A stretch of 64,000 nt of DNA from an uncultured Bacilli bacterium (GCA_910588195.1 CAJUPN010000004.1:1-64000); one strand, 5' to 3'. Numbered from the stretch's first letter, positions 33,903 to 42,945 are shown. A program made the numbers and translations. The notes: generated by a model not told the origin, from the sequence alone.

Positions 33903-34904
33903 TTATTTATCTAATTCACTAATTTTATTTTCAATACGTTTAACTAATTTTATACTAGATTCAATCTCACTTCGTGTACGATTGGTAAATTCACTTAATT
34001 CTTTAATATCAGATTCAGATGAAAGGATATGAGTTTTTGCATGAATAACTTTGCTAATAGTTATTAAAATATCATCACTATTGTATTCATCATTAATTAC
34101 TTCTCTAACACATTCTCCAGCAGCTTTTATAATATTTCTTGTTTCGTCTGCAAGTTTAAATGGATCATCAATAGCAGTTATTTCTCCTAAAGGAAATAAT
34201 TTACTTACAAGTTGTTCAAGATTTAATGAGATAGGCATTTTGGCTTTACCCAATAAATTAAATACATAATGATCCCCAAGCGATACTCCAAATTGTTCTA
34301 AAATAGACAACATTGTTTGAACTCTAACGTTTATATTTGAAAGACTAAAATTTGGATTTTCACCATAAAATAATTTATATATTTCAATTAAAGCTTTAGA
34401 ATCCCTATCTAACTTAATAGCTTCAGCATTTTTTAATAAACGAATATGTTTTATCAATTCACAAAATTGTTCGTCTACATATTCAGATTGTGGATAATCA
34501 ACTATACTAACATCAAGAGCAGAATCTAAAAAAGAAATATTTAATTCTTCATAAGGACTAAACTCTACACTCATGGTATTTCCCGTTTTTTTATTTCTAT
34601 TATTACATCCAAAATAAAGTAAACGACCATCATCATATTTTACTATTTCACTTTCACCATCTCTATTTGTATATTCAACGACTAATAACTCTTCTTTAAA
34701 ATCTTTTAACATTGTTCTAATAAACGACACATTTCTTAGCATATCCTTATGATATGTTTGTTCATTGACAAAACTATCGATCAATCTATTAACTTTTTCA
34801 TTTTCAACGTCTTGATTAGAAATAATTCCTTCAAATCTAAATCTAAATGTATCTCCATTTTCGTATTCCTTATTTCTATTAAAAATTGTTTTTTCAGCAT
34901 TCAT
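33903..34904 (-). CDS. Hypothetical protein (333 aa) sharing a helical domain with the gene at 14141
   Basis: Not recognised. The N-terminal about 160 residues are mixed alpha/beta (FRFRFEGIISNQDV, LVVEYTNRDGESEIV). Residues about 180-260 (IYKLFYGENPNF, QTMLSILEQFGVSL, MPISLNLEQLVSKLFP) can be aligned with the 190-aa protein at 14141. The C-terminus is helical, probably coiled coil. Soluble, no signal peptide. It is monocistronic with its own terminator. ATG follows GGGAGAGTTAATTAA. Confidence 0.65.
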   Translation of the reverse strand: MNAEKTIFNRNKEYENGDTFRFRFEGIISNQDVENEKVNRLIDSFVNEQTYHKDMLRNVSFIRTMLKDFKEELLVVEYTNRDGESEIVKYDDGRLLYFGCNNRNKKTGNTMSVEFSPYEELNISFLDSALDVSIVDYPQSEYVDEQFCELIKHIRLLKNAEAIKLDRDSKALIEIYKLFYGENPNFSLSNINVRVQTMLSILEQFGVSLGDHYVFNLLGKAKMPISLNLEQLVSKLFPLGEITAIDDPFKLADETRNIIKAAGECVREVINDEYNSDDILITISKVIHAKTHILSSESDIKELSEFTNRTRSEIESSIKLVKRIENKISELDK

Positions 34905-34970
34905 ATTTAATTAACTCTCCCTTAACACATTATAACACATTTTAGTTTAAGCTATAAAATATCTTATCAT

Positions 34971-35002
34971 AAAAAACTCGCAAACCATCTTAGGTATGCG
35001 AG
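34971..35002 (-). terminator. Terminator of the tRNA-Met gene
   Basis: Minus-strand arms CTCGCATACC (35002-34993) and GGTTTGCGAG (34986-34977) pair over 9 of 10 positions with a 6-base loop and are followed by TTTTTTATG. Confidence 0.88.
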
Positions 35003-35015
35003 AATTAATTTCAAA

Positions 35016-35092
35016 TGGTAGCGACGGAGGGGATCGAACCCCCGACCTACCGGGTATGAACCGGTCGCTCTAGCCAGCTGAGCTACATCGCC
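35016..35092 (-). tRNA. tRNA-Met (CAT), elongator type, CCA encoded
   Basis: The minus strand folds as a 77-nt tRNA beginning GGCGATGTAGCTCAGC, with D-arm AGCTCAGCTGGCTAGAGC, anticodon arm ACCGG-TTCATAC-CCGGT (anticodon CAT), T-arm GGGGGTTCGATCCCC, and CCA at the 3' end. The G1-U72 pair and overall sequence match the elongator tRNA-Met of B. subtilis type rather than the initiator. Confidence 0.96.
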
Positions 35093-35150
35093 ATATTAAC
35101 ACAAGCAATAATAATATATCATATTAACTTGTGTTTGGCAATAACTTTTT

Positions 35151-36044
35151 TTAGTTATTTTGACAATAAAGTACTAATCCATTATCTAATTTAACTCTAA
35201 TGGCATATCCAATAACTAAACCATATTTATTATAAACTTCAATGATCTGAGAATCAGTTATCAAATTATTAACATATAACGGATCTATATATTTATGTAA
35301 ATCTTCACCAGATACCTCCATAAGCTTAGAATAAGCATCGGTATCATCAATACTATTTGGATCATAGCCTTTTTCGAACTTAATAATCATTTCATTATCC
35401 CAATCATCAAAATTTGGAATAATATGATCAGCTTTTAAATCTTTTTCTTTTTGAACATTCGAATTATAATCTTTTTTTACGATTAAAGTTACATCCTTTT
35501 TTACAACATTAGAAGCATTATCACTAATACTTATTTGAAAATTATAAGTTCCTTCTTCTTTATAAGGACCAGCATCATTTGCATCAACATAATCAACTTT
35601 ACAAGGTTTTGAATAATCTTCACAAGACACTATAAAATCGTCACCATCAAAATCTTCACCAATTCCAACTGTAAGTTCAGCAACTTCAACCTTAGGAGCC
35701 ACAGTATCTATAACTTTTAAATGACCTGTTTTAGTTACATTTTTATATTTTATTTTAAATGAATATTCTCCTGTTTTAGTTAATATTCCATCTTCTTGTT
35801 GCACACTAGATAATATAAGCGAATAATCATTTTCATCTAAAACTTTATTATTAACATAGTCACGAATATCTGTAGAAAGCACTGACCCAACTTCAAATTT
35901 TAAATTTCTCTTTATATTTAATGTATATTTATTTCGAACTAAAAAATAACACACAACTGCTATTATAAATAATAATATCAAACCAAATATAACTAACTTA
36001 GTTTTACGAGGATTTGATTCCTCAAAATAAAAATCTTGTTCCAC
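35151..36044 (-). CDS. Bitopic membrane protein with Ig-like extracellular domain
   Basis: A short cytoplasmic start, one TM helix (about residues 17-38, LVIFGLILLFIIAVVCYFLV), and a beta-rich external part with two repeats resembling bacterial Ig-like/DUF5011 domains: TGEYSFKIKYKNVTKTG, VIDTVAPKVEV, EGTYNFQISISDNASNVVKKD. A C-terminal domain of about 90 residues ends in YCQNN. GTG at 36044 is the likely start, since AGAGGTGA lies 5 bases before it and directly follows the stop of the upstream gene. It is probably a surface or wall-associated protein translated with the 118-aa gene. Confidence 0.72.
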   Translation of the reverse strand: MEQDFYFEESNPRKTKLVIFGLILLFIIAVVCYFLVRNKYTLNIKRNLKFEVGSVLSTDIRDYVNNKVLDENDYSLILSSVQQEDGILTKTGEYSFKIKYKNVTKTGHLKVIDTVAPKVEVAELTVGIGEDFDGDDFIVSCEDYSKPCKVDYVDANDAGPYKEEGTYNFQISISDNASNVVKKDVTLIVKKDYNSNVQKEKDLKADHIIPNFDDWDNEMIIKFEKGYDPNSIDDTDAYSKLMEVSGEDLHKYIDPLYVNNLITDSQIIEVYNKYGLVIGYAIRVKLDNGLVLYCQNN

Positions 36045-36057
36045 AAAAGTCACCTCT

Positions 36058-36414
36058 TTAAATCCATCTAGAAAAATATATATTTCTTGTATATCCTTCT
36101 TCATAATTGTCAAAAACTTTAATTATCCAACTAACTATCGCATTTAGAATATCTTCGCCTTTTCTAACACGAATCTTTTTCATTTCTGCTTTTAATTCTT
36201 TTCTAAAAATATAATCATCTATATATTTACTAAGTATAGAATCTAGCTGTTCTAACTTAGCAACTTCCTTCTTATCATTAATGTTAACCTTAAATACATA
36301 CTCTTGATAAACATCTATTAATTTCTCTGATAATTTATCATCCTCTAAATATTCAAAATCAACAATTCTATAAAAGTTTGGACAATGACGCAATACTTGC
36401 TTATTTTTATGCAT
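36058..36414 (-). CDS. Hypothetical protein (118 aa)
   Basis: Not recognised. A charged, helical, soluble protein (VLRHCPNFYRIVDFEYLED, YIFRKELKAEMKKIRVRKG). It ends in YTRNIYFSRWI 13 bases before the GTG of the Ig-like membrane protein, so the two form an operon. ATG at 36414 is 9 bases from AAAGG; a possible ATG at 36420 is only 3 bases away. It may be a cytoplasmic partner of the membrane protein. Confidence 0.6.
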   Translation of the reverse strand: MHKNKQVLRHCPNFYRIVDFEYLEDDKLSEKLIDVYQEYVFKVNINDKKEVAKLEQLDSILSKYIDDYIFRKELKAEMKKIRVRKGEDILNAIVSWIIKVFDNYEEGYTRNIYFSRWI

Positions 36415-36486
36415 ATCCATCTACCTTTCATATTCAATTATACACAAAAAAGCCAAAAAAGTATACCAAGAAAACAAAATAAAAGT

Positions 36487-37839
36487 CTATTTTCCTAAAT
36501 AAGTTATTTTAGCATATCCATGACCTGAATTTCCTGTCATAGTAGATTTACCATCATGAGAAGGCATACCAGTATAAGCTCCTTTTACATTAGTCCAACT
36601 ATATCCTGCTCCATCTATCATAACAGTGTTTTTAAATTTTAATCCTGAATAATGAAAAGAGTTTCCTGTATGAATTATATTTTCTTCTGTTGAAGATTCT
36701 GAAATAGCATCACATCCATTGTGACCAGATATGAAAGATGAACCTCCACCTCCACCCCAGCCACCAGTATTAGCACCAGTTCCGCCTCCGCCACCGTAGT
36801 AACCAGAACCGCCTCCTCCACCTCCACCATCAGAAGATGCTTTACTACCGTTGCCACCAAACCCAAAACCTCCAGATGTAGGAATATAACCACTATAACT
36901 AGGAGCTGCATTTCCAGCACTAATCTGACTTCCACCAGTACTATGATATTTGGAATATAAATTATTGTACCCAAATCCACCAGTTAATCCACCAGCATAA
37001 CCAGTACCATCCATATCAACTTGACTTCCTGAACTTCCCGCTGCTACCATTATTCTTGACTTTAAGGAATTAAAATCATTCCATTCACCATTTTCTAGTC
37101 TAATATCTGTTGCTCCTCCACCAGGACTTCCATGATAAACACTTCCTTTAGTAAAGCTTGATCCACCTCCATTATATCCCCCATCTTGATAGTTTAAGGG
37201 CTTTCCTCCTACATAAAGATATAACTTTTGAAACTTTTTAAAATTAATTTCACCTGATACATAAGCTCCGTAGCTTTTATAATCTCGCAAACTTTCTCCT
37301 TGAGCTCCCCATAATTCAATTTTATATTCTCCATCGCAAGGGACAATAAACTCTTGTTCACTTCCAGTGTAATCAAATGTCCATTCTTGACCTTCAACAA
37401 CTTTGCACATATCTTCAGCATATTCTGTTCTACTTATCTTTTCTATATTTATTGTACATGTTACTTCAAATTTAGATGTTGATGTTATAGTTTTACTTTC
37501 TCTACTCTGTCCTTTTAGTTCTCCTATTTGCTCTATTTCTATTCCTTCACTCGGATTACAAACTAAATTTATTTTTACATCATACTGGTAACTATGGTTA
37601 GTTACTGTATATTCAATTATTTCATTTCCTGTACCACTAAAAGTAAAACCTTGCTTATCTTCTGATATTAAATTCTCATTATTATTGCTATTTATTTTTA
37701 TGCTTGTTATTTCTACTCTAAAATCTTCTTCATTATATTTGATATCTGTTTTACCGATTAACTCTACTTTAGTTGAAACTGCTGCATATCCTAAAGTTAT
37801 TATAAATACTAATAGAAACATCATATACTTTTTCTTCAT
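36487..37839 (-). CDS. Exported glycine-rich surface protein
   Basis: An N-terminal hydrophobic segment (MMFLLVFIITLGYAAVSTKV) is a signal peptide or anchor. Residues about 25-135 form a beta-sandwich-like domain with NHSYQYDVKINLVC. After DYTGSEQEFIVPCDG a Gly-rich domain begins (IELWGAQGES, YVGGKP, GGGATDIRL, then long GGGGGGG tracts and SFISGHNGCDA), as in the glycine-rich proteins of many gut Firmicutes and in receptor-kinase-like folds. No LPXTG sorting signal is seen. Role in adhesion or coat is inference. ATG follows AAGGAGATTGGAG. The promoter region contains the 17-base homopolymer at 37891-37907. Confidence 0.8.
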   Translation of the reverse strand: MKKKYMMFLLVFIITLGYAAVSTKVELIGKTDIKYNEEDFRVEITSIKINSNNNENLISEDKQGFTFSGTGNEIIEYTVTNHSYQYDVKINLVCNPSEGIEIEQIGELKGQSRESKTITSTSKFEVTCTINIEKISRTEYAEDMCKVVEGQEWTFDYTGSEQEFIVPCDGEYKIELWGAQGESLRDYKSYGAYVSGEINFKKFQKLYLYVGGKPLNYQDGGYNGGGSSFTKGSVYHGSPGGGATDIRLENGEWNDFNSLKSRIMVAAGSSGSQVDMDGTGYAGGLTGGFGYNNLYSKYHSTGGSQISAGNAAPSYSGYIPTSGGFGFGGNGSKASSDGGGGGGGSGYYGGGGGTGANTGGWGGGGGSSFISGHNGCDAISESSTEENIIHTGNSFHYSGLKFKNTVMIDGAGYSWTNVKGAYTGMPSHDGKSTMTGNSGHGYAKITYLGK

Positions 37840-37890
37840 TTGGACACTCCAATCTCCTTTTGGGCAGACTTATCTATAATGAGTGTACCA

Positions 37891-37907
37891 TTTTTTTTTT
37901 TTTTTTT
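37891..37907 (-). repeat. Seventeen-base homopolymer (A17 on the coding strand) at the promoter of the glycine-rich protein gene
   Basis: Seventeen consecutive T on the plus strand. On the coding strand it ends 12 bases before a possible -10 TATAGA (37878-37873) and so fills the place of the -35 box and upstream element. It is the longest homopolymer noticed in the window; such tracts mutate by slippage. Confidence 0.9.
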
Positions 37908-37962
37908 AGCAAGTCTAAACTATTCTGTCAAGCTATATTTATCTCATTTTATACATTATTTT

Positions 37963-37994
37963 ACACAAAAAAACAACATAAATTATGCTGTTTT
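37963..37994 (-). terminator. Terminator of yneF-yceD-rpmF
   Basis: Minus-strand stem AAAACAGCAT / ATGTTGTTTT (one G-T pair; arms 37994-37985 and 37979-37970) with a 5-base loop and a following T run. Confidence 0.85.
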
Positions 37995-38024
37995 TTAAGA
38001 CGTCTTTTTAATATTAAAGTTTAA

Positions 38025-38210
38025 TTAGTCCTCTTTTTTAGTTGCAATTACTTCTTTTCCTTTGTAATTTCCACATTCAGGACATGCTCTATGTGCTTTA
38101 ATAGGAGCACCACATTTAGGACAAGTAATTACCCCTGGTAATTCTTTCTTTAAATGAGTACGACGCATTCTCTTTTTAGTTTTACTAGTTCTTCTAAATG
38201 GAACTGCCAT
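38025..38210 (-). CDS. rpmF: 50S ribosomal protein L32
   Basis: MAVPFRRTSKTKKRMRRTH is the standard L32 start. The zinc-binding CPKCG and CPECG pairs are both present, so this is the zinc (C+) form. 61 aa. It lies 23 bases after yceD with AAGGAGTG before ATG, the usual yceD-rpmF order, and ends at a strong terminator. Confidence 0.98.
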   Translation of the reverse strand: MAVPFRRTSKTKKRMRRTHLKKELPGVITCPKCGAPIKAHRACPECGNYKGKEVIATKKED

Positions 38211-38233
38211 AGTTTCACTCCTTCCTTAAGTCT

Positions 38234-38647
38234 CTATTCACTAATTAACTCCCAGCCATCACCAGAAATGTTAGTTACACTTATGCCCTCTTTGACAACC
38301 CTCATAGGGACTTCCGATACAATATTTTCCCATAAAAGAGGTAAAATATCAAGGGTATTTTGACATTTATCATAAAAATCATTAAAATTCCCCATATTTT
38401 CTTGAATATTTGTTCTAAATTCATAAGAAACATCTTCTAAAGTTACAGCACAAGGTAAAATAAATTCTCCAGAAACTTCCAAATCGGTCTCCACTTCATC
38501 TATTTCATTAATCCTTAATGATCCCTTTACTTTAACATTCTTTATATCTCTTATGTCCATAGTCCCATAAAAGTTTTTGGGAATTTCAGCATCACCAGAA
38601 ATGTCTAAATAATTATAGTTATTTAACTTAAATAAATCTATTTTCAT
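38234..38647 (-). CDS. yceD: YceD / DUF177 family protein
   Basis: DUF177 protein, linked in other bacteria to 23S rRNA accumulation and ribosome assembly. The SGEFILPCAVTLEDV segment with its conserved cysteine and the position immediately upstream of rpmF identify it. Only one cysteine of the usual pairs is obvious (a second at DKCQ). 137 aa. It starts three bases after the yneF stop. Confidence 0.88.
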   Translation of the reverse strand: MKIDLFKLNNYNYLDISGDAEIPKNFYGTMDIRDIKNVKVKGSLRINEIDEVETDLEVSGEFILPCAVTLEDVSYEFRTNIQENMGNFNDFYDKCQNTLDILPLLWENIVSEVPMRVVKEGISVTNISGDGWELISE

Positions 38648-38650
38648 ATA

Positions 38651-38863
38651 TTACTTTTTCATTCTATTCATCTGAGACATAACTTGTTTAACCTGTTTAG
38701 AATTTGGTTTACGTCCCATACTTGTCATTAATGTAGTTATCATTTGCTCATTTATTGGTGGATTTTTCTTAAAATATCCTTTCATAAAATGTCTTGCTAA
38801 TAAAAAACCGATAACAGCACCAATTACAAGACCAATTACTACTAATAAAATATCTTGTAACAC
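38651..38863 (-). CDS. yneF: YneF family (UPF0154) membrane protein
   Basis: Small single-pass membrane protein: an N-terminal helix DILLVVIGLVIGAVIGFLLARHFM, then the family's conserved NPPINEQMITTLMTSMGRKPN and QVKQVMSQM. Function unknown; widespread in Bacilli. The GTG at 38863 is preferred because GGAGATGAT lies 4 bases before it; the ATG at 38872 would be part of that ribosome binding site. Heads the yneF-yceD-rpmF operon. Confidence 0.88.
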   Translation of the reverse strand: MLQDILLVVIGLVIGAVIGFLLARHFMKGYFKKNPPINEQMITTLMTSMGRKPNSKQVKQVMSQMNRMKK

Positions 38864-38902
38864 AAATATCATCTCCCTAAAAGAATTATATCATAAATTC
38901 GT

Positions 38903-40906
38903 CTATTCATAAACAATAAGTTCATGTTGAGCACGAGTTACAGCTACATAATATAAATATTTATCATTCGAAAAATTATTCACAATGATTGCTGAATCAA
39001 ATTCTAATCCCTTAACCCCATAAGCTGGAGCAACTACTAAGTGTTTATCAAATTTTTCTGTAGTAACATCTATTACGCATACTTCCTTATAAACTGTTTT
39101 TAAACCATCAGCTATAATTCTTGCTTCATCAATACTTTTGGTAATAACCGCAACACTTTTATATTTTTTCTTTAAATATCTTATATCTCTTCCAATATGT
39201 TTAAGTTCTACCATTTCTCTTTTAAGTACAGGTAAATTAACATTTTTTCGAATAGCACTAACATGATTCAAATTAAGAATAGAATTAGCATATTCAATAA
39301 TCTCTGGCGAAGATCTATAAGTTTTAGTAAGCTCAAAATATTGACTATTAGTATCAAAAACTTCTAATAGAACTTCTAATGTATCATACTTATAGAATGG
39401 ATTTACTGTTTGATTAACATCTCCTAAAATAGTAAAATGAGCATTCTTAAAAATTTTCTTTAAAATCTTATATTGTAAATATGTATAATCTTGAGCCTCA
39501 TCAATTACGACTTCTCTCATCGCAACTTGATAAGGAAATCCTTCTAAAAGACATTTCATATAAATATAAGGAGTTGCATCTTCATAATTAATTATCTTAT
39601 TTTCTAAATTTCTAATATTTTCATTTTTTCTATACATATAGGGATAAGCATCTTTAAATATTGCTGATTCATAAAAAAACTTATAGACTTCATTAAAATC
39701 ATATTTAAAGTTGCTTACCTTTAAAAGAGCTTTTCTTAGTAAAGGTATAAGTGAATCTTTTCCTTTATAATAAGTATTATTAATTTTTTCAGCTATCAAA
39801 TCCAAACGTTCAAATAAAGGTTTGTTTTCATATCGAACATGTAAAAGTTCATTTAATTCTTCCATTGGTACATGTTTTTCTTTATATTCTAAATCTTTAA
39901 TAAAACGAGCTGCTTTTGTATAAAATTTAGCAAAAGCTTCAATAGCATTAATAATATCATCACTTAATTTAAACCTAATTAAATCATTATCTTGTCTTTT
40001 TCCTTTGTAATATCTCTCAACAAATGAAGAATAAGCTTCAACTCCATTATATTCAGATATAAAAGTTGATGCAAAAGCATGATAAGTTGTTTGTAACGTA
40101 TTATCTTCTCCTAAATCTGGTAAAACTTCACTAATATATTCCGTAAAAACATTATTAGGAGAGAATATTAAAACATTCCCACTTGTTAAATATTCTAGTT
40201 TATATAAAAGAAATGCTATTCTATGCAAGGCAACACTTGTTTTACCTGACCCTGCTATTCCTTGAACAATTATTGTATCATTTTTACTATTACGTATTAC
40301 AGCATTTTGTTCCGCTTGTATAGTATTAACTATATTTTTCATTTTATCACTACTAGTTTGAGCAAGAACATCTTGAAGAAGCTCATCATCTATATTAACT
40401 GTCGTATCAAAAACATGTTTAAGTTTTGCATCTTCAATCTTATATTGACGTTTACGAGTAATTTCTCCTTCTTCACTACCCCCAGGGGATGTATATTTAG
40501 CATTCCCTAAACCATAATCATAAAACAAGCTACATATTGGAGCACGCCAATCACATACTAAATAATCTGTATCTTTTTTCACTGCTGTAATTCCAATATA
40601 TATTGGTTCATCATTAAAAATTATTGAAGCAAAATAAGGACTATTCCTTATCTTATGAAGTCTTCTAACCTTTTTCGTTTTATCATTTAAAAGAGCAATC
40701 TTTAAATCGTTATCGGCAACAAAGGCATAACGTTCTCCTTTGTCCATTTCTTGTTCCATTTCCCAACGTAATCTTTGAAATTCTTTTAAATCTTCTCCTT
40801 CATCAGTAATTTTTATACCATATTCATCAATCTGTTTATTTATCTCTTCTACAGTTTCACTTAAATAAGTTTCTTCCTGTTTCAAATCACTCTCTGATAA
40901 GTCCAA
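38903..40906 (-). CDS. helD: RNA polymerase recycling helicase-like ATPase HelD
   Basis: Superfamily-1 (UvrD-like) ATPase that releases stalled RNA polymerase from nucleic acids. The HelD N-terminal coiled coil (YLSETVEEINKQIDEY), the family-specific VCDWRAPICSLFYD, Walker A VQGIAGSGKTSVALHR, IDEAQDYTYLQYKIL (motif II), LTKTYRSSPEI (motif IV) and VAVTRAQHELIVYE (motif VI) all appear in order. The start is taken at TTG 40906, 6 bases from a perfect GGAGGTG; the alternative TTG at 40921 lies just before that site. 667 aa, a little shorter than B. subtilis HelD. Confidence 0.93.
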   Translation of the reverse strand: MDLSESDLKQEETYLSETVEEINKQIDEYGIKITDEGEDLKEFQRLRWEMEQEMDKGERYAFVADNDLKIALLNDKTKKVRRLHKIRNSPYFASIIFNDEPIYIGITAVKKDTDYLVCDWRAPICSLFYDYGLGNAKYTSPGGSEEGEITRKRQYKIEDAKLKHVFDTTVNIDDELLQDVLAQTSSDKMKNIVNTIQAEQNAVIRNSKNDTIIVQGIAGSGKTSVALHRIAFLLYKLEYLTSGNVLIFSPNNVFTEYISEVLPDLGEDNTLQTTYHAFASTFISEYNGVEAYSSFVERYYKGKRQDNDLIRFKLSDDIINAIEAFAKFYTKAARFIKDLEYKEKHVPMEELNELLHVRYENKPLFERLDLIAEKINNTYYKGKDSLIPLLRKALLKVSNFKYDFNEVYKFFYESAIFKDAYPYMYRKNENIRNLENKIINYEDATPYIYMKCLLEGFPYQVAMREVVIDEAQDYTYLQYKILKKIFKNAHFTILGDVNQTVNPFYKYDTLEVLLEVFDTNSQYFELTKTYRSSPEIIEYANSILNLNHVSAIRKNVNLPVLKREMVELKHIGRDIRYLKKKYKSVAVITKSIDEARIIADGLKTVYKEVCVIDVTTEKFDKHLVVAPAYGVKGLEFDSAIIVNNFSNDKYLYYVAVTRAQHELIVYE

Positions 40907-40956
40907 TAAAAACACCTCCAAGTATATAACAAACTATAGTAATTATATAAAAGTCA

Positions 40957-40990
40957 AAAAAAAAATGCAATATAACTACATTGCACTTTA
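40957..40990 (-). terminator. Terminator of the 197-aa membrane protein gene
   Basis: Minus-strand stem AAAGTGCAAT / ATTGCATTTT (10 bp with one G-T; arms 40990-40981 and 40972-40963), 8-base loop and a long T run. Confidence 0.88.
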
Positions 40991-41584
40991 CTATTTCAAG
41001 TTAAGTTTTTTCTCATCTTTATTATTTGACTTAGAAGCAGTATCAACAGTTTCACTTTCCTCAATAACATTATCTATAAGTTTTAAATATTCTTGATACT
41101 CATCACTATCAGATAAACCAGCTTCAATAACCTTGTCTTCAAACTCATGTCTTAAACTATGATAAGTAAAACGAGCCTCACACACACGTTCATATAACTC
41201 ATCCATTTCTTTTTTATCAGTTTTTTTCCTTTCTTCAGGTTTTGGTGGCTTATAACCTTTACCAAAAACAATTTTTGGTAAAATACTTGTTTCAAAAATT
41301 GTTCCAAGCACTGGCATTAATATAAAATAAGTCATTAAAAATAAAGGTCCAATAGCATTAAAAACAATTAACATCCCAACACATAACGGTATAATAAGTC
41401 TTATTATATACATAATCTTATAAGCTAAACTTTCTCTTATAATTTTCATATCTTTCTCTAAAGCATTTTCATTCCCTAAATGTTTTGCTGTCAATAATTT
41501 ATTATACTCATTATTAAGTTTTATTAATTCTTTTCGGTTTTCTATAACCTTTGTTCGTAATTCCAATAATTCATCTAAATTCAC
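40991..41584 (-). CDS. Hypothetical membrane protein (197 aa)
   Basis: Not recognised. An N-terminal coiled coil (LLELRTKVIENRKELIKLNNEY), two TM helices (IIRLIIPLCVGMLIVFNAI and FLMTYFILMPVLGTIF) and a charged cytoplasmic tail with a second coiled coil. The GTG start follows AAAGGGGCGAT. Own promoter (41616-41644) and own terminator, so monocistronic. Confidence 0.65.
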   Translation of the reverse strand: MNLDELLELRTKVIENRKELIKLNNEYNKLLTAKHLGNENALEKDMKIIRESLAYKIMYIIRLIIPLCVGMLIVFNAIGPLFLMTYFILMPVLGTIFETSILPKIVFGKGYKPPKPEERKKTDKKEMDELYERVCEARFTYHSLRHEFEDKVIEAGLSDSDEYQEYLKLIDNVIEESETVDTASKSNNKDEKKLNLK

Positions 41585-41615
41585 AATATCGCCCCTTTAA
41601 TAAAATTCGGTAGAT

Positions 41616-41644
41616 ATTATACTATATAACAAAAAAATATTCAA
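41616..41644 (-). promoter_or_regulatory. Promoter of the 197-aa membrane protein gene
   Basis: -35 TTGAAT (41644-41639), 17-base spacer, perfect -10 TATAAT (41621-41616) on the minus strand. The -35 box is the downstream arm of the obgE terminator. Confidence 0.75.
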
Positions 41645-41664
41645 GAAAGTTAATCCTTGAATAT
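41631..41664 (-). terminator. Terminator of obgE
   Basis: Minus-strand stem ATATTCAAG / CTTGAATAT (arms 41664-41656 and 41645-41637) with a 10-base loop containing the obgE stop, followed by seven T. It overlaps the promoter of the next gene. Confidence 0.85.
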
Positions 41665-42927
41665 AAACATGTAATCATTTATGACAACTTCGTCTCCACG
41701 TTTAGCCCCCATTTTTTCAAGTTCTTCTTCAACCCCCATACCTCGAAGCTTACGTCCAAACCTTTCAACAGATTCATCTTCATCAAATCGAGTCATAGCA
41801 AATAAAGTTTCAATTTCTTTGCCCTTCAAAACCCAAACGCCTTTTTCTTTAGTGACAGTAAATGGTTTACTATCATCAAACTTATAAAGTACATGACTTT
41901 CTTTTAAGGCATCTTCATCGTATAAAACAACTTCATCTAATGATGAAACAAGCTCTCCTAAACGATTAATTAATTCTTCAAGACCAAGTTCAAACATTGC
42001 ACTAATTGGATATATCTCAAGATCTGGATATTTCTCTTTGAATTTTTTTAAATTATCTTCTGCCTCATCTAAATCCATTTTATTAGCAATAATTATTTGT
42101 GGTTTATTAGCCAAAGATTCATCATAAGCTTTAAGTTCACTTTCTATTTTTTCATAATCATCTATTGGATTTCTTCCCTCAGAAGCTCCCATATCTATAA
42201 CATGAGCAATTACTTTTGTACGCATTGCATGACGCAAAAATTTATGTCCTAAACCAACACCTTCTGAAGCTCCTTCAATAACCCCAGGTAAGTCAGCCAT
42301 AACAAAAGAACTACCATTCTTAAGTTTTATAACACCCAAGTTAGGACTTAATGTCGTAAAATGATAAGCTGCTATTTTAGGATTACAATTACTAATCATA
42401 CTTATAAGTGTTGATTTGCCAACACTTGGCATTCCAACTAAACCAACATCAGCTAAAACCTTTAGTTCACACTTTATGATTCTTTCTTCTCCAGGGGCAC
42501 CAAGTTCACTTAATCTTGGGGCAGGATTTTCATGTGTCGCAAAAGCTTTATTTCCTCGTCCACCACGACCACCTTGACATACAACAAACTTCTCATTGTT
42601 TTTAGTCAAATCGGCTAAAACAGTATTGGTAGTAAGATCTGTTATAGTTGTTCCCATTGGAATCTTAACTATAACATCATCAGCATTAGCACCATTACGT
42701 TCGCTTCCTTTTCCATTAACTCCTTTGTCACCTTTAATATGTTTCATCATCTTTAAATCTATTAAAGTCTTAAGTCCTGGATCTGTAACAAAAATAACTG
42801 AAGCACCTGATCCCCCATTACCTCCATTAGGTCCACCCATTTCAATATATTTCTCTCTTCTAAAAGAGGTACAACCATCTCCACCTTTTCCAGCAGAAAT
42901 CTTTACAGTAACTTCATCAACAAACAT
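41650..42927 (-). CDS. obgE: GTPase Obg/CgtA with OCT domain
   Basis: Essential ribosome-associated GTPase involved in 50S maturation and stress responses. The Gly-rich Obg fold covers about residues 1-155 (SAGKGGDGCTSFRREKY, GPNGGNGGSG). The G domain has G1 GMPSVGKST, G3 DLPGVIEGASEG and G4 NKMD. The C-terminal OCT domain (about residues 335-425) includes VTKEKGVWVLKGKEIE and DVVIND-like MGAKRGDEVVIND. ATG at 42927 follows GGAGGCGAGATT; the ATG at 42945 would precede the site. It follows the smr gene by 18 bases. Confidence 0.97.
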   Translation of the reverse strand: MFVDEVTVKISAGKGGDGCTSFRREKYIEMGGPNGGNGGSGASVIFVTDPGLKTLIDLKMMKHIKGDKGVNGKGSERNGANADDVIVKIPMGTTITDLTTNTVLADLTKNNEKFVVCQGGRGGRGNKAFATHENPAPRLSELGAPGEERIIKCELKVLADVGLVGMPSVGKSTLISMISNCNPKIAAYHFTTLSPNLGVIKLKNGSSFVMADLPGVIEGASEGVGLGHKFLRHAMRTKVIAHVIDMGASEGRNPIDDYEKIESELKAYDESLANKPQIIIANKMDLDEAEDNLKKFKEKYPDLEIYPISAMFELGLEELINRLGELVSSLDEVVLYDEDALKESHVLYKFDDSKPFTVTKEKGVWVLKGKEIETLFAMTRFDEDESVERFGRKLRGMGVEEELEKMGAKRGDEVVINDYMFIFKD

Positions 42928-42945
42928 AATCTCGCCTCCGTCCAT

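Noticed and set aside
35098..35135. Inverted repeat AACACAAG / CTTGTGTT before tRNA-Met
   Set aside because: The loop is 22 bases and no T run follows on either strand, so it is not supported as a terminator; it may be chance in AT-rich DNA.
36675..36980. Minus-strand 101-aa Leu/Val-rich frame inside the glycine-rich gene
   Set aside because: It is the GGT/GGA repeat sequence read in another frame; no start signal and no family resemblance.
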